In this document: in pieces, positions 13,245-14,402 of the stretch | How positions within the stretch are numbered: position 1 is the stretch's first letter | How the letters are laid out: each line of letters opens with the position of its first letter | Source: Tepidanaerobacter acetatoxydans_A | GTDB taxonomy: Bacteria > Bacillota > Thermosediminibacteria > Thermosediminibacterales > Tepidanaerobacteraceae | Length of the DNA stretch: 14,402 bases | Direction: 5' to 3' | Assembly: GCA_022840405.1 (NCBI GenBank) | Contig: JALHJR010000045.1 | Location: 1 to 14,402, forward strand | Made by a program: the position numbers and the translations under genes | Notes under the pieces: model-generated | The model's input: the letters and a program-made list of their open reading frames with translations, nothing else | What the model was told of the DNA's origin: nothing | Databases searched by the model: none

Positions 13245-14114
13245 GTGAAAGTATATAAGATAATAGAGAAAAAACATATATGGTTTGGTATTTCCCTCAC
13301 AATAATTGCTCTGGGTCTTGTATTTATGGCAATGCACGGCTTTAACTGGGGTATTGATTTTACCGGTGGGAATATGCTGCATTTTGACATTCAGCAGACT
13401 TATGAATTGTCAGAAGTAAAGAACGCTTTGGAAAAACTTGATATAGATTTTGAAGCTAAAAAAGCTGGTGACAAAGGCCAAGAGTTAATAATAAAGACAG
13501 TTAATTTATCGAAGGAAATGCAAGATGAGATTCTTGATGTATTAAAGCAAAAATGGCCAGATACTAAGCTGGTTAGGGCTGAAACCATTGATGCCGTCAT
13601 TGGTAAAGAATTACAAAAACAGGCTGTTATTGCTTTGATTATAGCAAATATAGGAATGCTTATATATATAACCTTCAGATTTGAATTCAATTCGGCGTTA
13701 GCCGCGGTTTTAGTATTATTACATGATGTTATGATCGTCTTAAGTTTTTATGCGATTTTCTATATTCCGGTGGATAGTACAATCATAGCAGTTATTCTTA
13801 CTATAGTTGGATACTCTATAAATGACACAATAGTTATTTTTGACAGAGTCAGAGAAAATCTTAAAAATATAAGAAAAGTTCCCTTTGAGGAAGTAGCTAA
13901 TCTTAGCATTTCTCAGACCGTAACAAGGTCTGTAAATACTTCGTTGACTACGCTTTTAACTATTACTGCTTTATTTTTATTTGGCGGTGAAACTATAAAG
14001 GATTTTACACTAGCATTGATTGTTGGTATAGGTGCCGGAACATATTCTTCAATATTTATTGCAAGCCCTTTATGGTCAATGTTTAGGGGAAAACTCAAAA
14101 CAGCAAAAGCGTAA
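13245..14114 (+). CDS. secF: Protein translocase subunit SecF
   Basis: SecF is the second half of the SecDF export motor. The 289-residue product has helix 1 at about 12-30, GIDFTGGNMLHF (36-47), a small extracytoplasmic domain to about 115, then helices from about 123 with FRFEFNSALAAVLVLLHDV (144-162) and VGYSINDTIVIFDRVREN (188-205), the hallmark including Asp194. I take GTG 13245 as the start because AAGAGGTGG (13231-13239) immediately precedes it. GTG 13236 is inside that site and would add three residues. secD and secF are separate genes here, unlike the fused secDF of B. subtilis. Confidence 0.95.
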   Translation: MKVYKIIEKKHIWFGISLTIIALGLVFMAMHGFNWGIDFTGGNMLHFDIQQTYELSEVKNALEKLDIDFEAKKAGDKGQELIIKTVNLSKEMQDEILDVLKQKWPDTKLVRAETIDAVIGKELQKQAVIALIIANIGMLIYITFRFEFNSALAAVLVLLHDVMIVLSFYAIFYIPVDSTIIAVILTIVGYSINDTIVIFDRVRENLKNIRKVPFEEVANLSISQTVTRSVNTSLTTLLTITALFLFGGETIKDFTLALIVGIGAGTYSSIFIASPLWSMFRGKLKTAKA

Positions 14115-14127
14115 GTGAGGTGAAACG

Positions 14128-14402
14128 ATGTTAAAACAAGTACTTTATGCAGGAATTGGTCTTGCTACCGTTACAAAAGAAAAGGCCGAAGAAGTCATTT
14201 CAGAGCTTGTTAAGAAAGGTGAAATGTCACAAGAAGAAGGAAAAGATGCTCTAAATACTCTCATGTACAGGATGCAGGAAGAAAGCGAAAAATTAAAACA
14301 AAAAATCAATGAGCAAGTTGACAATGCGATTGCATCTATGAATCTTGTCAAAAAGACGGAGTTAGATGAAATCTTACAAAGAATTACCGAATTAGAGAAA
14401 CG
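14128..14402 (+). CDS. Phasin-like protein, 5' part only (cut by window end)
   Basis: The first 91 codons of an open frame run off the window. After MLKQVLYAGIGLATVTKEKA comes a mostly helical, highly charged stretch (EEVISELVKKGEMSQEEG, then KLKQKINEQVDNAI and LDEILQRITELEK) that should form a coiled coil. This is the pattern of the short phasin-like 'polyhydroxyalkanoate synthesis regulator' family (COG3937-type) found in Clostridia, whose role need not involve polyhydroxyalkanoate. GTGAGGTG lies before the ATG, 13 bases after secF, so it is probably in the secDF operon. In related genomes such a gene is often followed by a UbiB/AarF-type kinase, but that would be outside this window. Confidence 0.75.
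   Translation, partial: MLKQVLYAGIGLATVTKEKAEEVISELVKKGEMSQEEGKDALNTLMYRMQEESEKLKQKINEQVDNAIASMNLVKKTELDEILQRITELEK

Noticed and set aside
13013..13390. 125-codon complement frame over the secD-secF junction
   Set aside because: It overlaps two unmistakable genes and crosses their boundary; no start signal or family pattern.
1..14402. CRISPR arrays, insertion sequences, tRNA or rRNA genes
   Set aside because: No regularly spaced repeats, transposase-like genes, terminal inverted repeats of IS type, or tRNA-like cloverleaf sequences were seen.

Overview
The window looks like ordinary chromosome from an AT-rich, endospore-forming Firmicute of the class Clostridia. The evidence is the sporulation and germination genes (a SleB-type cortex hydrolase, a BofC-like protein, a SpoIID/LytB-domain protein), strong AGGAGG-type ribosome binding sites, TTG and GTG starts, and above all a SCIFF peptide gene, which is close to a signature of Clostridia. 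The order bofC-ruv-queA-tgt-yajC-secDF matches the conserved Firmicute neighbourhood. A Thermoanaerobacterales- or Thermosediminibacterales-like relative is my guess; the genus cannot be fixed from this sequence. All supported genes lie on the + strand.

Layout. (1) 1-540: AT-rich non-coding DNA, then a good sigma-A-type promoter and a structured leader of about 120 nt before the sleB-like gene, which closes with a perfect 21-bp hairpin. (2) 1372-3559: yigZ, nadE and yebC, tandem housekeeping genes behind an extended -10 promoter. (3) 3589-4205: a forespore-type (sigma-G) promoter match and a bofC-like gene. (4) 4231-10721: ruvC, ruvA, ruvB, a SpoIID/LytB-domain gene, queA, a PsiE-like membrane-protein gene and tgt, tightly packed and probably co-transcribed. 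They cover Holliday-junction processing, peptidoglycan remodelling and two enzymes of the tRNA queuosine pathway. (5) 10894-14114: protein-export genes yajC, secD and secF. Between yajC and secD lie a TIGR04086-type membrane protein and a 49-codon SCIFF gene with its own promoter and terminator. (6) From 14128: the start of a phasin-like gene cut by the window edge.

The points most worth a second look are: the SCIFF peptide, which has seven cysteines instead of six and lacks the radical SAM maturase gene usually found beside it; an 8-bp inverted repeat over its -10/start region; the unassigned structured leader of the sleB-like gene, with mutually exclusive pairings; the sigma-G promoter match in front of bofC; and a 10-bp hairpin that buries the ribosome binding site of ruvC. 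I see no mobile element, CRISPR array, tRNA or rRNA.
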